Positions 54,239 to 62,880 are shown, counted from the stretch's first letter. The stretch: DNA of 64,000 bases from Ignatzschineria sp. RMDPL8A (GCF_029815055.1 NZ_JAPPWA010000002.1:1240001-1304000), one strand, 5' to 3'. Program-made: numbers and translations. The notes: generated by a model from the letters alone, not told the origin.

Positions 54239-54526
54239 CTATGAGCCAATTTTTTTAGCATAAATCAAGCGTTCTTTTTGTGCTCGGTTTAGTTTTTTGA
54301 TGGCATATTCCCGTTGCATTGCGCTCTGTTTGGTAGGAAAGATCTCATGATAGATCAGCGTGACAGGGGTGCGTCCTTGGGTATATTTAGCGCCTTTTTT
54401 GGCATTGTGCGTCGCAACGCGAGCGAGGAGATCGTTAGTGTAGCCGGTGTAATAGCTATTATCGGCGCACTTAACAATATAGACGTAGTGGTGCGGTGTT
54501 TCCGCGCTGTTGGAGGTATCAGACAT
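54239..54526 (-). CDS. GIY-YIG domain protein (YhbQ/UPF0213-like)
   Basis: A 95-residue protein with the GIY-YIG core: YVYIVKCADNSYYTGYTND, the Arg in LLARVATHN and the Glu-containing segment AMQREYAIKKLNR. Such small proteins have nuclease folds and are linked to DNA repair in E. coli YhbQ. The ATG follows directly after the T-tract of a terminator-like hairpin and has no free Shine-Dalgarno sequence. Confidence 0.86.
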   Translation of the reverse strand: MSDTSNSAETPHHYVYIVKCADNSYYTGYTNDLLARVATHNAKKGAKYTQGRTPVTLIYHEIFPTKQSAMQREYAIKKLNRAQKERLIYAKKIGS

Positions 54527-54560
54527 AAAAAACCATCCGGATCAAAATTGATGGATGGTT
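54527..54560 (-). terminator. Hairpin and T-tract abutting the GIY-YIG start
   Basis: On the minus strand, AACCATCC (54560-54553) pairs with GGATGGTT (54538-54531), followed by T to 54527, and the ATG begins at 54526. It is either the terminator of the upstream gene or an attenuator for the GIY-YIG gene. Confidence 0.7.
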
Positions 54561-54610
54561 AGTGTAGCATACGAGGTGTGCCTGAAGGGGGATACGGGTC
54601 GTCTGATCGA

Positions 54611-55219
54611 TCAACCATTGGCCACCTCCGGTGTTTTATCAAAGTAATTGAGTGCAAGCTCGTAGAGTTTTAAAATTTGTTCAGTGTAACTTGAGATAAA
54701 CGAATACTCTTTTTCAAGATTTTCTTGCAAACTATCATCGCGCATCACATACGGCTGACGAATCTCCATAAAAAGCTCAAGTTGATCGCGATAATCCTCA
54801 TTAATAAAGAGATGTTCTTTTAGATGATGAAAATTGTTAACGTGATCTTTCGAGGTTTCAGTGGATTTTTTATAGATGACATAATCGAGTGTATTGCGCA
54901 GATAATTGCAGATCATCTCATCGGAAAGATTAACCGCGCGTTCATCTAAACAAAGGTCGTGAAGCGTTGTGGTTAAATATTCTTCTTGTTCGGTATAAAG
55001 GCTGAGACGCATGGCTAAAATTTCATCGATCGAGTATTCATCGAGCGCGTCGATGCGTTCGTTATAGATGGTAAAACAGCTTTCAGGCAACAACTTATCC
55101 GGATAGACGAGCGCAGGGCAGGACAAATCAAATATCTCAAGCGAGGTAAAATCATTTGTCTTACCGACATATTGATAGATGGTTTCTGCCTTCTGGGGCG
55201 TGGTGATTTGCATTTTCAT
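54611..55219 (-). CDS. Unknown soluble protein, about 202 residues
   Basis: I do not recognise this protein. It is acidic, mostly helical and rich in Tyr, Glu and Leu, with no signal peptide, membrane helix or catalytic motif (LYTEQEEYLTTTLHDLCLDE; DYRDQLELFMEIRQPYVM). It stands alone, with a terminator 50 bp downstream and a long spacer upstream. The ribosome site is weak. Confidence 0.7.
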   Translation of the reverse strand: MKMQITTPQKAETIYQYVGKTNDFTSLEIFDLSCPALVYPDKLLPESCFTIYNERIDALDEYSIDEILAMRLSLYTEQEEYLTTTLHDLCLDERAVNLSDEMICNYLRNTLDYVIYKKSTETSKDHVNNFHHLKEHLFINEDYRDQLELFMEIRQPYVMRDDSLQENLEKEYSFISSYTEQILKLYELALNYFDKTPEVANG

Positions 55220-55864
55220 AATATGTTATCTTTTGTTAAGTCGTTCAATGAGCTTTCCTCGGAGCTCAAATTCATTCTAGAGTGCTGTGATGAAAAAGTG
55301 TGAGATAGTTCCCGTTTTTCTGACTTGAGTCATGTATGAATCCTCGCAATGAAGTGGATAAAATAGGGAGGTTTCACCGATAGCCCACACAGATTCGTCT
55401 CTTGCCTCAATTCACTATCAGTTTTTGTATTGTTAGCCGAAAGTGGTGTTATTGTCCCCATCAGAAAACAGATCATTTAGGTGTACTTTATAGAGGAAAT
55501 TGTAAGGAAAAAGTGCAACAAAGAAAATGGTTAAGAAGATTTTTGAACTGTAAGGCGATCGGCCTAATTCAGAGGGATTAGGGAGGCAGTCCTTAGTAAC
55601 TATTTGTTTTAATTTTGAGAGTGGTAGAATGAAGCCACTTAACTCTCTTTGATTAATTTAATAATGTAAATTGTCGAATTTTTTGAGTTTGGGATCGTTT
55701 ATCGTTTGATTGATATTCATCCAGATTTAGTCTGAAAATTTAGCGTCTCGTTGGCTGGAAATAGACTATTTTATAAGGATAAAGAATTGTAAGCGATTTG
55801 TCTCAGTCTGAGACGTTTGCCTCGTGATAGGCGAATACATTAGGCAATTGAAAAGGAAAATAAA
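55220..55864. other. Long spacer upstream of the TOBE protein
   Basis: 645 bp without a supported gene. A 26-codon plus-strand frame (55223-55303) has no ribosome site. Close to the downstream gene are two tandem hairpins: GTCTCA-gtc-TGAGAC (55800-55814) and TTTGCCT with AGGCGAA (55816-55835). AAGGA near 55852 is the ribosome site of the TOBE gene. The middle part (55370-55560) may hold decayed coding sequence, but I cannot identify it. Confidence 0.45.
55800..55835 (+). promoter_or_regulatory. Tandem hairpins in the leader of the TOBE gene
   Basis: Two adjacent stem-loops end 30 bp before the start codon. The first has a 6-bp perfect stem and a 3-nt loop; the second has a 7-bp stem with one wobble and a 6-nt loop. 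No T-tract follows. A regulatory RNA role is inferred. Confidence 0.4.
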
Positions 55865-56296
55865 ATGAAAACAACAGCACGTAACCAATTTCATGGCGTA
55901 GTAAAATCCATTCATTCGGGCGCGACTAATGACGAAGTGATTGTTGATATTGGCGGCGGTTTAGAAGTCGTTGCAGGCATTACCCAATCGAGCACAAAAC
56001 GCTTAGGCCTCGAAGAGGGTAAAGAAGTTTTAGCGTTTGTAAAAGCGCCGTGGATCATCCTCGCGCGTCACTCAGCGGATTATGAGTTTTCAACTCGCAA
56101 CCTCTTTGTTGGTGAAATCGTCGATCTTAAAGAAGGAGCGGTCAATAGTGAAGTCTTCATTCGCGTTAATGATGAGGTGGAGCTTGTGGCGATCATCACG
56201 AACGAAAGTGTGAAAAATTTAGATCTTTTCGTTGGTGAAAACATTAAAGCACTCTTTAAAGCACCGCACGTAATTTTAGCGACTAAAAAAGCGTAA
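55865..56296 (+). CDS. Double-TOBE molybdate-binding protein (Mop-like)
   Basis: A 143-residue protein made of two tandem TOBE (Mop) domains: RNQFHGVVKSIHSGATNDEV to AFVKAPWIILA, then RNLFVGEIVDLKEGAVNSEV to ALFKAPHVILA. Such di-domain molbindins store or buffer molybdate in the cytoplasm for molybdenum cofactor enzymes. A molybdenum need fits the nitrate genes at the other end of the window. A terminator follows. Confidence 0.93.
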   Translation: MKTTARNQFHGVVKSIHSGATNDEVIVDIGGGLEVVAGITQSSTKRLGLEEGKEVLAFVKAPWIILARHSADYEFSTRNLFVGEIVDLKEGAVNSEVFIRVNDEVELVAIITNESVKNLDLFVGENIKALFKAPHVILATKKA

Positions 56297-56343
56297 ATTA
56301 AGCCGTAGCGCTGAAAATAGCGCAGAGCAGATTTGATATACTA

Positions 56344-56380
56344 ACCATCTCGTTTGATAAGAGCGAGGTGGTATTTTTTT
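56344..56380 (+). terminator. Intrinsic terminator after the TOBE gene
   Basis: ACCATCTCG (56344-56352) pairs with CGAGGTGGT (56364-56372, one wobble), followed by T7. Confidence 0.88.
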
Positions 56381-56422
56381 GTCTGTCTGTTTTATTGTAG
56401 ATGATTATAAAAAGGATTGAGC

Positions 56423-56860
56423 GTGGGGAAAAAGCGCATGCAAAGCAGAAAAAAGGAAGGATTAAGTGGGGCGATCGACGAGGCGAAAAATTGCCCGTGT
56501 GGATCGAATCGAACCTATCAAACCTGTTGCGGGGTGCTCCATCAAGGTGGAAAAGCAGAATCGGCTGAAGCATTAATGCGCTCCCGCTATAGTGCCTTTG
56601 TGCTTGAAGATGAGGCCTATCTCAAAATGAGCTGGCATTCGACGACCCGTCCCGAGTCAATTTCTTTTGACGAGGAGACCAAATGGCTTCGCCTGATTGT
56701 GCGAGAGCATTATCTGGGAGAATCTGAAAATGAGGCTTTTGTGCGTTATGAAGCGCGATATAGCATTCACGGAAAAGCCCATAAATTGATTGAACTGAGC
56801 CGATTTTTAATCGAAGAGGGGGCGTGGCGCTATGTTGATGGCGAGATTTTTGACGCATAA
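56423..56860 (+). CDS. YchJ-family protein (SEC-C motif)
   Basis: A roughly 145-residue protein with the N-terminal SEC-C-like zinc motif (CPCGSNRTYQTCCGVLHQG) and the YchJ middle domain (EALMRSRYSAFVLEDEAYLKMSW). This is the UPF0225/YchJ family of unknown function. TTG 56417, GTG 56423 and ATG 56438 are all possible starts; AAGGA (56412-56416) fits GTG 56423 best. Confidence 0.85.
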   Translation: MGKKRMQSRKKEGLSGAIDEAKNCPCGSNRTYQTCCGVLHQGGKAESAEALMRSRYSAFVLEDEAYLKMSWHSTTRPESISFDEETKWLRLIVREHYLGESENEAFVRYEARYSIHGKAHKLIELSRFLIEEGAWRYVDGEIFDA

Positions 56861-56924
56861 GTTGGGATCCGTTTTACAAGATAAAAGATTTATCCGCCTG
56901 AATGCTTGAAAGAGGAGGGATAAT

Positions 56925-57005
56925 TTGGCTATTATCGTTGATGGGCTCTTTAATTGTCGAGAAATACTCGATCGGGGGAGCAAAAGGTCAACGATGGCTA
57001 TTTGA
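56925..57005 (+). CDS. Possible short leader ORF upstream of ilvD
   Basis: A 26-codon frame starting with TTG, six bases after the strong AGGAGG (56913-56918). The peptide would begin MAIIVDGLFNC. It ends 48 bp before ilvD. Two GGCTAT copies (56927-56932 and 56996-57001) can pair alternatively with ATAGCC (57015-57020). It may be a leader peptide, or the Shine-Dalgarno may be incidental. Confidence 0.3.
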   Translation: MAIIVDGLFNCREILDRGSKRSTMAI

Positions 57006-57053
57006 GCGGATCTTATAGCCATTTATCTACACAACAATAATAAGAGGTCGGCA

Positions 57054-58907
57054 ATGCCAAACTATCCTAAATATCGTTCTCACACATCCACCCAAGGTCG
57101 CAATATGGCTGGGGCACGTGCACTTTGGCGCGCAACGGGCATGAAAGATGAAGACTTTAAAAAACCGATTATTGCGGTGGTCAACTCATTTACTCAGTTC
57201 GTTCCAGGGCACGTTCACCTGAAGGATCTCGGGCAAATGGTCGCGCGTGAGATTGAGAAAGCGGGCGGGGTGGCGAAAGAATTTAATACAATCGCGGTAG
57301 ATGACGGAATTGCCATGGGGCACGATGGTATGCTCTATTCGCTTCCAAGCCGTGATTTGATCGCCGATTCCGTTGAATATATGGTCAATGCGCACTGCGC
57401 CGATGCGATGATCTGTATCTCAAACTGTGACAAAATTACCCCGGGCATGTTAATGGCGTCAATGCGTCTTAATATCCCGACGATCTTTGTTTCGGGTGGG
57501 CCGATGGAATCCGGAAAAGTCGTTTGGGATGGGGAAAATCTCCGTCTTGACCTTGTTGATGCGATGGTGATGGCGGCCGATGATTCAGAGAGCGATGATA
57601 AGGTGAATGCGATTGAATCGGCTGCGTGTCCAACCTGTGGTTCGTGTTCAGGAATGTTTACCGCAAACTCGATGAACTGTTTAACCGAAGCGCTCGGTCT
57701 TTCACTTCCGGGAAATGGCTCGATGTTAGCAACGCATGCGCGCCGTAAAGAGCTCTTTTTAGAAGCGGCACGTCGCATTGTGACGGTAACGAAAGAGTAT
57801 TACGAGAAGGGCAATGAAGCAGTACTTCCACGTTCGATTGCAAGTTTCAAAGCGTTTGAAAATGCGATGATGCTTGATATTGCCATGGGTGGCTCAAGTA
57901 ACACCGTTCTTCACTTATTAGCGGCGGCGCAGGAAGCGGGCGTTGATTTTACTATGCAGGATATCGATCGTTTATCCCGTAAAGTTCCGCATCTCTGTAA
58001 AGTCTCTCCATCGACCAGCCAATATCATATGGAAGATGTGCACCGTGCCGGAGGAATCTTCGGAATTTTAGGGGAGCTCGATCGTGCAGGGCTCTTCCAT
58101 AGCGATCTTCCGACCATTCACAGTGCTTCATTTAAAGAGGCGCTTGAGAAATGGGATGTAATGCGAAGTGATGCTTCAGGTGATTTCTATCGCGCAGCTC
58201 CTGGCGGCGTTCGCACGACTGAAGCATTTAGCCAAGACCGATATTTTGATTCACTCGATACTGATCGTGTCTCAGGGTGTATTCGTGATATTGAGCACGC
58301 CTTTAGTCAAGATGGTGGTATTGCTGTTCTCTACGGGAATCTTGCAGAAGATGGCTGCATTGTAAAAACCGCTGGGGTTGATGAATCGATTCTTAAATTT
58401 ACCGGGAAAGCGCGCGTATTTGAGAGCCAAGATTCAGCGGTTCGTGGAATTTTAAATGATGAAGTGAAAGCGGGCGAAGTGGTGATCATTCGTTACGAAG
58501 GCCCTAAAGGCGGTCCGGGAATGCAAGAGATGCTCTATCCCACCTCATACCTTAAATCAAAAGGGTTAGGTGCGGCTTGTGCGCTACTTACAGACGGACG
58601 CTTCTCAGGCGGTACTTCAGGTTTATCAATTGGGCATGCATCCCCCGAGGCAGCCGATGGCGGGGTGATTGCCGTAGTTGAAACGGGCGATCTGATTGAG
58701 ATCGATATCCCGAATCGTTCAATTAACTTAAAGGTTGACGCGAGCGAGATTGAAAAGCGTCTAGCAGCGCAACGTGAAAAAGGCTTTGTTCCTGCGGAAA
58801 AACGTGAGCGTAAAATCAGCCCTGCACTTAAAGTGTATGGTGCGCTTGCAACCTCTGCGGCATTTGGTGCTGTACGTGATGTAACGCGTTTAGAGAAACT
58901 TAAATAA
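57054..58907 (+). CDS. ilvD: Dihydroxy-acid dehydratase IlvD
   Basis: A 617-residue iron-sulfur dehydratase for the third step of isoleucine and valine synthesis. Length and motifs match E. coli Ilv[12 protein letters not shown] with its cluster Cys, [19 protein letters not shown] with the second and third, [12 protein letters not shown], and [17 protein letters not shown] with [24 protein letters not shown] lies seven bases before the ATG. No other ilv genes are adjacent. Confidence 0.97.
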   Translation: MPNYPKYRSHTSTQGRNMAGARALWRATGMKDEDFKKPIIAVVNSFTQFVPGHVHLKDLGQMVAREIEKAGGVAKEFNTIAVDDGIAMGHDGMLYSLPSRDLIADSVEYMVNAHCADAMICISNCDKITPGMLMASMRLNIPTIFVSGGPMESGKVVWDGENLRLDLVDAMVMAADDSESDDKVNAIESAACPTCGSCSGMFTANSMNCLTEALGLSLPGNGSMLATHARRKELFLEAARRIVTVTKEYYEKGNEAVLPRSIASFKAFENAMMLDIAMGGSSNTVLHLLAAAQEAGVDFTMQDIDRLSRKVPHLCKVSPSTSQYHMEDVHRAGGIFGILGELDRAGLFHSDLPTIHSASFKEALEKWDVMRSDASGDFYRAAPGGVRTTEAFSQDRYFDSLDTDRVSGCIRDIEHAFSQDGGIAVLYGNLAEDGCIVKTAGVDESILKFTGKARVFESQDSAVRGILNDEVKAGEVVIIRYEGPKGGPGMQEMLYPTSYLKSKGLGAACALLTDGRFSGGTSGLSIGHASPEAADGGVIAVVETGDLIEIDIPNRSINLKVDASEIEKRLAAQREKGFVPAEKRERKISPALKVYGALATSAAFGAVRDVTRLEKLK

Positions 58908-58941
58908 GTAGAATTAAATAAGCAAAACATAGTAAAGTCTC

Positions 58942-58979
58942 AAAACCTCTTAGTGAGCCCGTCTCTTAAGAGGTTTTTT
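58942..58979 (+). terminator. Intrinsic terminator after ilvD
   Basis: AAAACCTCTTA (58942-58952) pairs with TAAGAGGTTTT (58967-58977), followed by T. Confidence 0.9.
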
Positions 58980-59036
58980 ATGCTCCCGATTTACTGAGTA
59001 CTTTACCAAGTGACTAAGCGGTTTCTTTTAGATAAC

Positions 59037-59064
59037 AAAAAAGCTCTAACAATGTTAGAGCTTT
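59037..59064 (-). terminator. Intrinsic terminator after rpsU
   Basis: On the minus strand, GCTCTAAC and GTTAGAGC flank a 3-nt loop and are followed by T6. Confidence 0.9.
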
Positions 59065-59093
59065 GAAATCATTTGATTTGAATTCGATAACTA

Positions 59094-59309
59094 CTAGTAG
59101 TAACGAATACGACGGTTTGATTCACGCATTATACGTTTATAATGACGTTTTTTTGCCGCCGCTGCCTTACGCTTTCTTTCTTGCGTTGGTTTTTCATAGA
59201 ATTCACGTGCACGAACTTCTGAAACAATACCAGCTTTTTCACAAGAACGTCTGAAACGACGCATAGCGACGTCAAATGGTTCATTTTCACGAATCTTGAC
59301 GGAAGGCAT
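59094..59309 (-). CDS. rpsU: 30S ribosomal protein S21
   Basis: A 71-residue basic ribosomal protein: [20 protein letters not shown] at the start, CEKAGI, and a Lys/Arg-rich tail ending RRIRYY. Length and sequence match gammaproteobacterial S21. GAGGTGA lies six bases before the ATG. It has its own promoter, not the rpsU-dnaG-rpoD arrangement, since dnaG does not follow. Confidence 0.97.
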   Translation of the reverse strand: MPSVKIRENEPFDVAMRRFRRSCEKAGIVSEVRAREFYEKPTQERKRKAAAAKKRHYKRIMRESNRRIRYY

Positions 59310-59375
59310 CTATATCACCTCAATTAATAATAATTTAAATAAAAATGTTCTTATTTAAAAGAACTCGAATTGACT

Positions 59376-59405
59376 ATTATACACAAAATAAAAGCCTTTT
59401 GTAAA
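59376..59405 (-). promoter_or_regulatory. Sigma-70 promoter of rpsU
   Basis: On the minus strand, TTTACA (59405-59400) and TATAAT (59381-59376) are 18 bp apart. It overlaps the terminator hairpin of tig. Confidence 0.7.
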
Positions 59406-59424
59406 GTTCAAAAGGCTTTTATTG
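59387..59424 (-). terminator. Intrinsic terminator after tig
   Basis: AATAAAAGCCTTTT (59387-59400) pairs with AAAAGGCTTTTATT (59410-59423). On the minus strand the stem is followed by TTTT-rich sequence. Confidence 0.85.
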
Positions 59425-59462
59425 TCAAATTTACATTTCGCGTAGGGCGAAAGTGTTGCTGC

Positions 59463-60764
59463 TTACTGGAAGCTTGCGTTCATTACGTCTTGGAATGCTT
59501 TTTCTTCAGTAACGATCTCGGCTTTTTCAGCAAGAACGTCAACGATTTGATCTTCTAGCGCGATGTTTTGAATTTGGCGCATGTTCTCTTCGTTAGAGCG
59601 GAAGTAAGCAAGTACTTCTTCAGGATCTTCATAGGTTTCAGCAAGCATGTTTAGGCGTGCTTCAACGTATTTATCGTCGAGTTCAATTTTGTTATCTTCG
59701 ATCACTTTCGCGATTAAAAGACCAAGGCGTGCGCGTTTTTTCGCTTCTTCACCAAATGAGCTCATAGCAATTTCCATTAATTGAGCCGCTTGCTCTTGGT
59801 TTTGCGCTTCTGGGAAGTTTGATTGGCGTGCCATGTTTTGAACTTCAGCATTCACTAACGCATTTGGAACTTCGATCTCATTTGCCGCAGCAAGTGATTC
59901 CATCATTGAGTTTTTGAAGCTGTTTTGTAGCGCTGATTTAAGCTCGCGCTCCATGTTTTTCTTAAGCTCTGCACGAAGTGATTCAACTTTACCATCCTCG
60001 ATGCCTAAGTTTTTCGCGAATTCTTCATCAATGGCAGGAAGTTCCATTTCAGCAACTTCATTCACAGTGATGTCAAACTCAGCGGCTTTGCCTTTTAAGT
60101 TTTCTGAATGATACTCTTCAGGGAAGGTCACTTCGATGGTTTTGGTATCGCCGGTTGAAAGACCTACGATTTGGTCTTCAAAACCTGGGATCATTGAACC
60201 TGAACCAAGCACTAAAGGAACGTCTGTACCTTTACCACCTTCGAATTCTTCGCCATCAACGCGGCCTACGAAATCGATTTTAACGCGGTCATCGTTTGCA
60301 GCTGCGCGCTCAACAACGTTCCATTTAGATTGTTGTTTTTGTAAACGCTCAAGCATAAGGTCAAGATCTTCATCTTTTACTTCAGCTTCGATTTTCGTTG
60401 CTTTAAGACCGTCTAACCCTTGAAGTTCAAATTCTGGCATTACTTCAAAGTTAACGTTGAATTTGTACTCTTCGCCTTCGACCACTGAAATTTCAGGATA
60501 GCCTGCAGTTTTAAGATCTTTGTTTTCTTCTAGGAATGCGCGGTATGCCTGACCAATTTGATCATTGATAACTTCGTATTTCACTTGATCACCGTGCATT
60601 TTTTGCACAACGCTTACTGGCACTTTACCAGGGCGGAAGCCGTCTAAACGAATGCGTTTAGATAGATCTTTTAAACGTGTTTTAACTTCAGCTTGAACAG
60701 CAGCTTGGTCAAGCTCGATAACGGTGTGACGTTTAAGTCCTTCTAATGTTTCAATGGTTGACAT
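59463..60764 (-). CDS. tig: Trigger factor
   Basis: A 433-residue ribosome-associated chaperone and prolyl isomerase. The ribosome-binding signature GFRPGKVP (residues about 42-49) is intact. The FKBP-type PPIase domain spans about 150-245 (DDRVKIDFVGRVDGEEFEGG), and the helical C-terminal chaperone domain follows. Length matches E. coli (432). No clpP-clpX-lon follows, unlike E. coli. It lies just downstream of tRNA-Leu, with little room for its own promoter. Confidence 0.97.
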   Translation of the reverse strand: MSTIETLEGLKRHTVIELDQAAVQAEVKTRLKDLSKRIRLDGFRPGKVPVSVVQKMHGDQVKYEVINDQIGQAYRAFLEENKDLKTAGYPEISVVEGEEYKFNVNFEVMPEFELQGLDGLKATKIEAEVKDEDLDLMLERLQKQQSKWNVVERAAANDDRVKIDFVGRVDGEEFEGGKGTDVPLVLGSGSMIPGFEDQIVGLSTGDTKTIEVTFPEEYHSENLKGKAAEFDITVNEVAEMELPAIDEEFAKNLGIEDGKVESLRAELKKNMERELKSALQNSFKNSMMESLAAANEIEVPNALVNAEVQNMARQSNFPEAQNQEQAAQLMEIAMSSFGEEAKKRARLGLLIAKVIEDNKIELDDKYVEARLNMLAETYEDPEEVLAYFRSNEENMRQIQNIALEDQIVDVLAEKAEIVTEEKAFQDVMNASFQ

Positions 60765-60804
60765 ATCTTTTATACCTGAAATTTAATTATGGTTGTGTAT
60801 AAAC

Positions 60805-60834
60805 AAAAAAAAAGGCGCCATATAAGCACCTTTT
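60805..60834 (-). terminator. Terminator between tRNA-Leu and tig
   Basis: On the minus strand, AAAAGGTGC (60834-60826) pairs with GCGCCTTTT (60818-60810, one wobble), followed by a T-tract. Confidence 0.75.
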
Positions 60835-60872
60835 CTTTTATTAAGGTGAATATTCATCACCATAAACTTGTA

Positions 60873-60956
60873 TGGTGCGAGTGGAGAGACTCGAACTCTC
60901 ACGGATGAACCACTAGATCCTAAGTCTAGCGCGTATACCAATTTCGCCACACTCGC
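60873..60956 (-). tRNA. tRNA-Leu, anticodon UAG
   Basis: 84 nt including an encoded CCA (60873-60875). The acceptor stem GCGAGTG pairs near the 3' end with CACTCGC. The anticodon arm CTAGA-CTTAGGA-TCTAG gives the anticodon UAG, reading CUN leucine codons. A short variable arm and the T-loop GTTCGAGTC are present. Confidence 0.96.
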
Positions 60957-60968
60957 AATAAGCTGTAA

Positions 60969-60996
60969 ATTATACAGACTTTTTCAGTTTCGTCAA
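60969..60996 (-). promoter_or_regulatory. Strong promoter of tRNA-Leu
   Basis: On the minus strand, TTGACG (60996-60991), a 16-bp spacer and TATAAT (60974-60969), about 13 bp upstream of the tRNA. Confidence 0.88.
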
Positions 60997-61317
60997 ACCT
61001 AAATTTTAATCATTTTAGGATTTTGTTTTGCTCTCAAATTTTGAGAGGTGAAACCGAATCAACGAGGACTATTCTACGGTTTTTTCGTTAAATGTAAAGC
61101 CCCAAATTAGGCAAATTTTAGTCAAATCGATAAAAAGATTTGTGCTCATTGTTTTATGGGATGGTTTTTGCCGAAAACGATTGTTCTATGAGTGAAACAG
61201 TGCGTTTGGCGTGTCGCTATTTATCAAAAAAGCAAAGTTTTGTATGATAGGCGGGTAGGCAGAGCGTGATGTTAAATGAAAACGCCTTTGCAAAATAGAC
61301 AATATAAGGAGTGCTAT
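60997..61317. other. Intergenic region between tRNA-Leu and the nitroreductase gene
   Basis: About 320 bp, AT-rich, without a supported gene. TATGAT at 61243-61248 may be the -10 for the nitroreductase. AAGGAG before 61318 is its ribosome site. I see no other structure. Confidence 0.5.
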
Positions 61318-61914
61318 ATGAGCTTTACACAATTATTGAAAACCCGTCGCTCGATCTATCATTTAGGAAAAAATGTAACCATGGCGCCCGATGCGATTGA
61401 AGCATTGGTGAAAAAGGTTTTACGGGAATCCCCTTCGGCGTTTAATTCACAAAGTTCGCGTGCGTTAGTCTTACTTGGTGAAGAGCATCAACGCGTGTGG
61501 GATATTGCTAAAGAGATTTTACGTCAAATGGTGCCGGCAGAAGCGTTTACGGCGACGGAAACGAAACTCAATAGCTTTGCGGCAGGCTTTGGAACAGTGC
61601 TCTTTTTTGAAGATCAAGCCGTGGTCGAAGGGCTTCAGGAACAGTTTGCGCTCTATGCGGATAATTTCCCAATTTGGTCAGAGCAGGCGAGCGGTATGGC
61701 ACAATTAGCGTTATGGCTGGCCTTTAGTGAAGCGGGAATCGGCGCATCGTTACAGCATTACAATCCTCTTATTGATGAAGAAGTGCGTAAAGCGTGGGAT
61801 ATTCCAAAAACTTGGTCACTTCGCGCGCAGATGCCGTTTGGCTCGATTGAATCGCCCGCCGCAGAAAAAACATTTATGGATGACGACGAGCGTGTGATCG
61901 TTGCCGGAAAATAA
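61318..61914 (+). CDS. Nitroreductase-family protein
   Basis: A 198-residue FMN-dependent oxidoreductase-fold protein. The flavin-contact start LLKTRRSIYHLG, the segment SPSAFNSQSSRALVLLG and the late GIGASLQHYNPLID are typical of YdgI/YfkO-like nitroreductases. The open frame begins at 61276, but AAGGAG six bases before the ATG at 61318 sets the start. It probably uses NAD(P)H; the substrate is unknown. Confidence 0.88.
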   Translation: MSFTQLLKTRRSIYHLGKNVTMAPDAIEALVKKVLRESPSAFNSQSSRALVLLGEEHQRVWDIAKEILRQMVPAEAFTATETKLNSFAAGFGTVLFFEDQAVVEGLQEQFALYADNFPIWSEQASGMAQLALWLAFSEAGIGASLQHYNPLIDEEVRKAWDIPKTWSLRAQMPFGSIESPAAEKTFMDDDERVIVAGK

Positions 61915-61939
61915 TTTTCCTATATAGGATTGCGGTAAC

Positions 61940-61974
61940 AAAAAAGGATCTCTTATAGATAGAGATCCTTTTTT
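61940..61974. terminator. Bidirectional terminator between nitroreductase and rnd
   Basis: A6GGATCTCT (61940-61953) pairs with AGAGATCC-T6 (61961-61974). It serves both convergent genes. Confidence 0.9.
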
Positions 61975-61986
61975 ATGCCACGCATT

Positions 61987-62880
61987 TTAAAGTGAGGTCG
62001 AGCTGTCGCGACCGAGATCCCAAAAATTGGTGATCGCCTCTTCGAGTGTCTTTTTAATATCGGGATTAAATTTATTTAAGATCTCATCGGTGTCGAGATT
62101 ATTATTCTGTGATGAAAACCGCTTGGAAAGTTCGGTGAGCTCTTGATCTTTAATAATCCAGCGTTTTGGAAGATTGCGGCGTACGGCCATAATTTCCCGT
62201 GCTTTTGCGAGTTTCATTAAGAGCTGTTTTTCAATACGGCGGAGGCGCTTATACCCTTTCACCTTTTTCCACGCATTTTCACAATCAGGTTCATAATGAG
62301 CACGATCTTCAAAGACTTTATGCGCATTTTTAAGATTGGACCCAAGGCCTTTATCGGCAATTTGATACTCAAGAATCTCATAGCAATTGATGAGATAGCG
62401 CACATCGTCGTACGCATATTCAATTTGACGGGGCGAGAGCGGGCGATGATCCCACTGCGTGCGCGCTTGATCCTTTTCAAGATGAATGCCTTGATAACGA
62501 TCGATCATCTCTTGATAACTCATCAAATTATCGTGTTCTCCCATCACATTGATGGCGATCTGCGTATCAAAAATGGGCGCGGGGAGAATGTCGAGCTCGT
62601 GGACAATCGCTTCAATGTCTTGGCTTGCGGCGTGGAGAATTTTTAAGATATTCGGCGCCGTTAACAGATTGCTTAAACTCGATAAATCATCAATGGCGAG
62701 CGGATCGACGCAGACAAGCTCCGTTTCGGTTGCTAATTGGATCAGACACAATTTCGGGAAATAGGTCTTTACCCGCATAAACTCGGTATCGACCGCGAGT
62801 AGCGAAATAGTGTTATATTGCGCCCGACACCATTTGTCGAGGCTAGTTTGATCCTGAATAAAACGAAGCGTATGTTCCAT
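61987..62880 (-). CDS. rnd: Ribonuclease D
   Basis: A 297-residue DEDD-type 3'-5' exoribonuclease for tRNA 3'-end maturation. Exo I is LAVDTEFMR, Exo II includes HAASQDIEAIV with PIFDTQIA, and Exo III is YAYDDVRYL. One HRDC-like domain follows (about 200-280). E. coli RNase D is about 375 residues, so the second HRDC domain appears to be missing. A GTG start at 62931 is possible; I use the ATG at 62880, though neither has a good ribosome site. Confidence 0.9.
   Translation of the reverse strand: MEHTLRFIQDQTSLDKWCRAQYNTISLLAVDTEFMRVKTYFPKLCLIQLATETELVCVDPLAIDDLSSLSNLLTAPNILKILHAASQDIEAIVHELDILPAPIFDTQIAINVMGEHDNLMSYQEMIDRYQGIHLEKDQARTQWDHRPLSPRQIEYAYDDVRYLINCYEILEYQIADKGLGSNLKNAHKVFEDRAHYEPDCENAWKKVKGYKRLRRIEKQLLMKLAKAREIMAVRRNLPKRWIIKDQELTELSKRFSSQNNNLDTDEILNKFNPDIKKTLEEAITNFWDLGRDSSTSL

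Noticed and set aside
55223-55303. 26-codon plus-strand ORF
   Set aside because: No ribosome site and no features; kept only as part of the spacer description.
56298-56573. Minus-strand open frame overlapping the YchJ gene start
   Set aside because: It crosses the TOBE-gene terminator and lacks a ribosome site; YchJ-family motifs support the plus strand.
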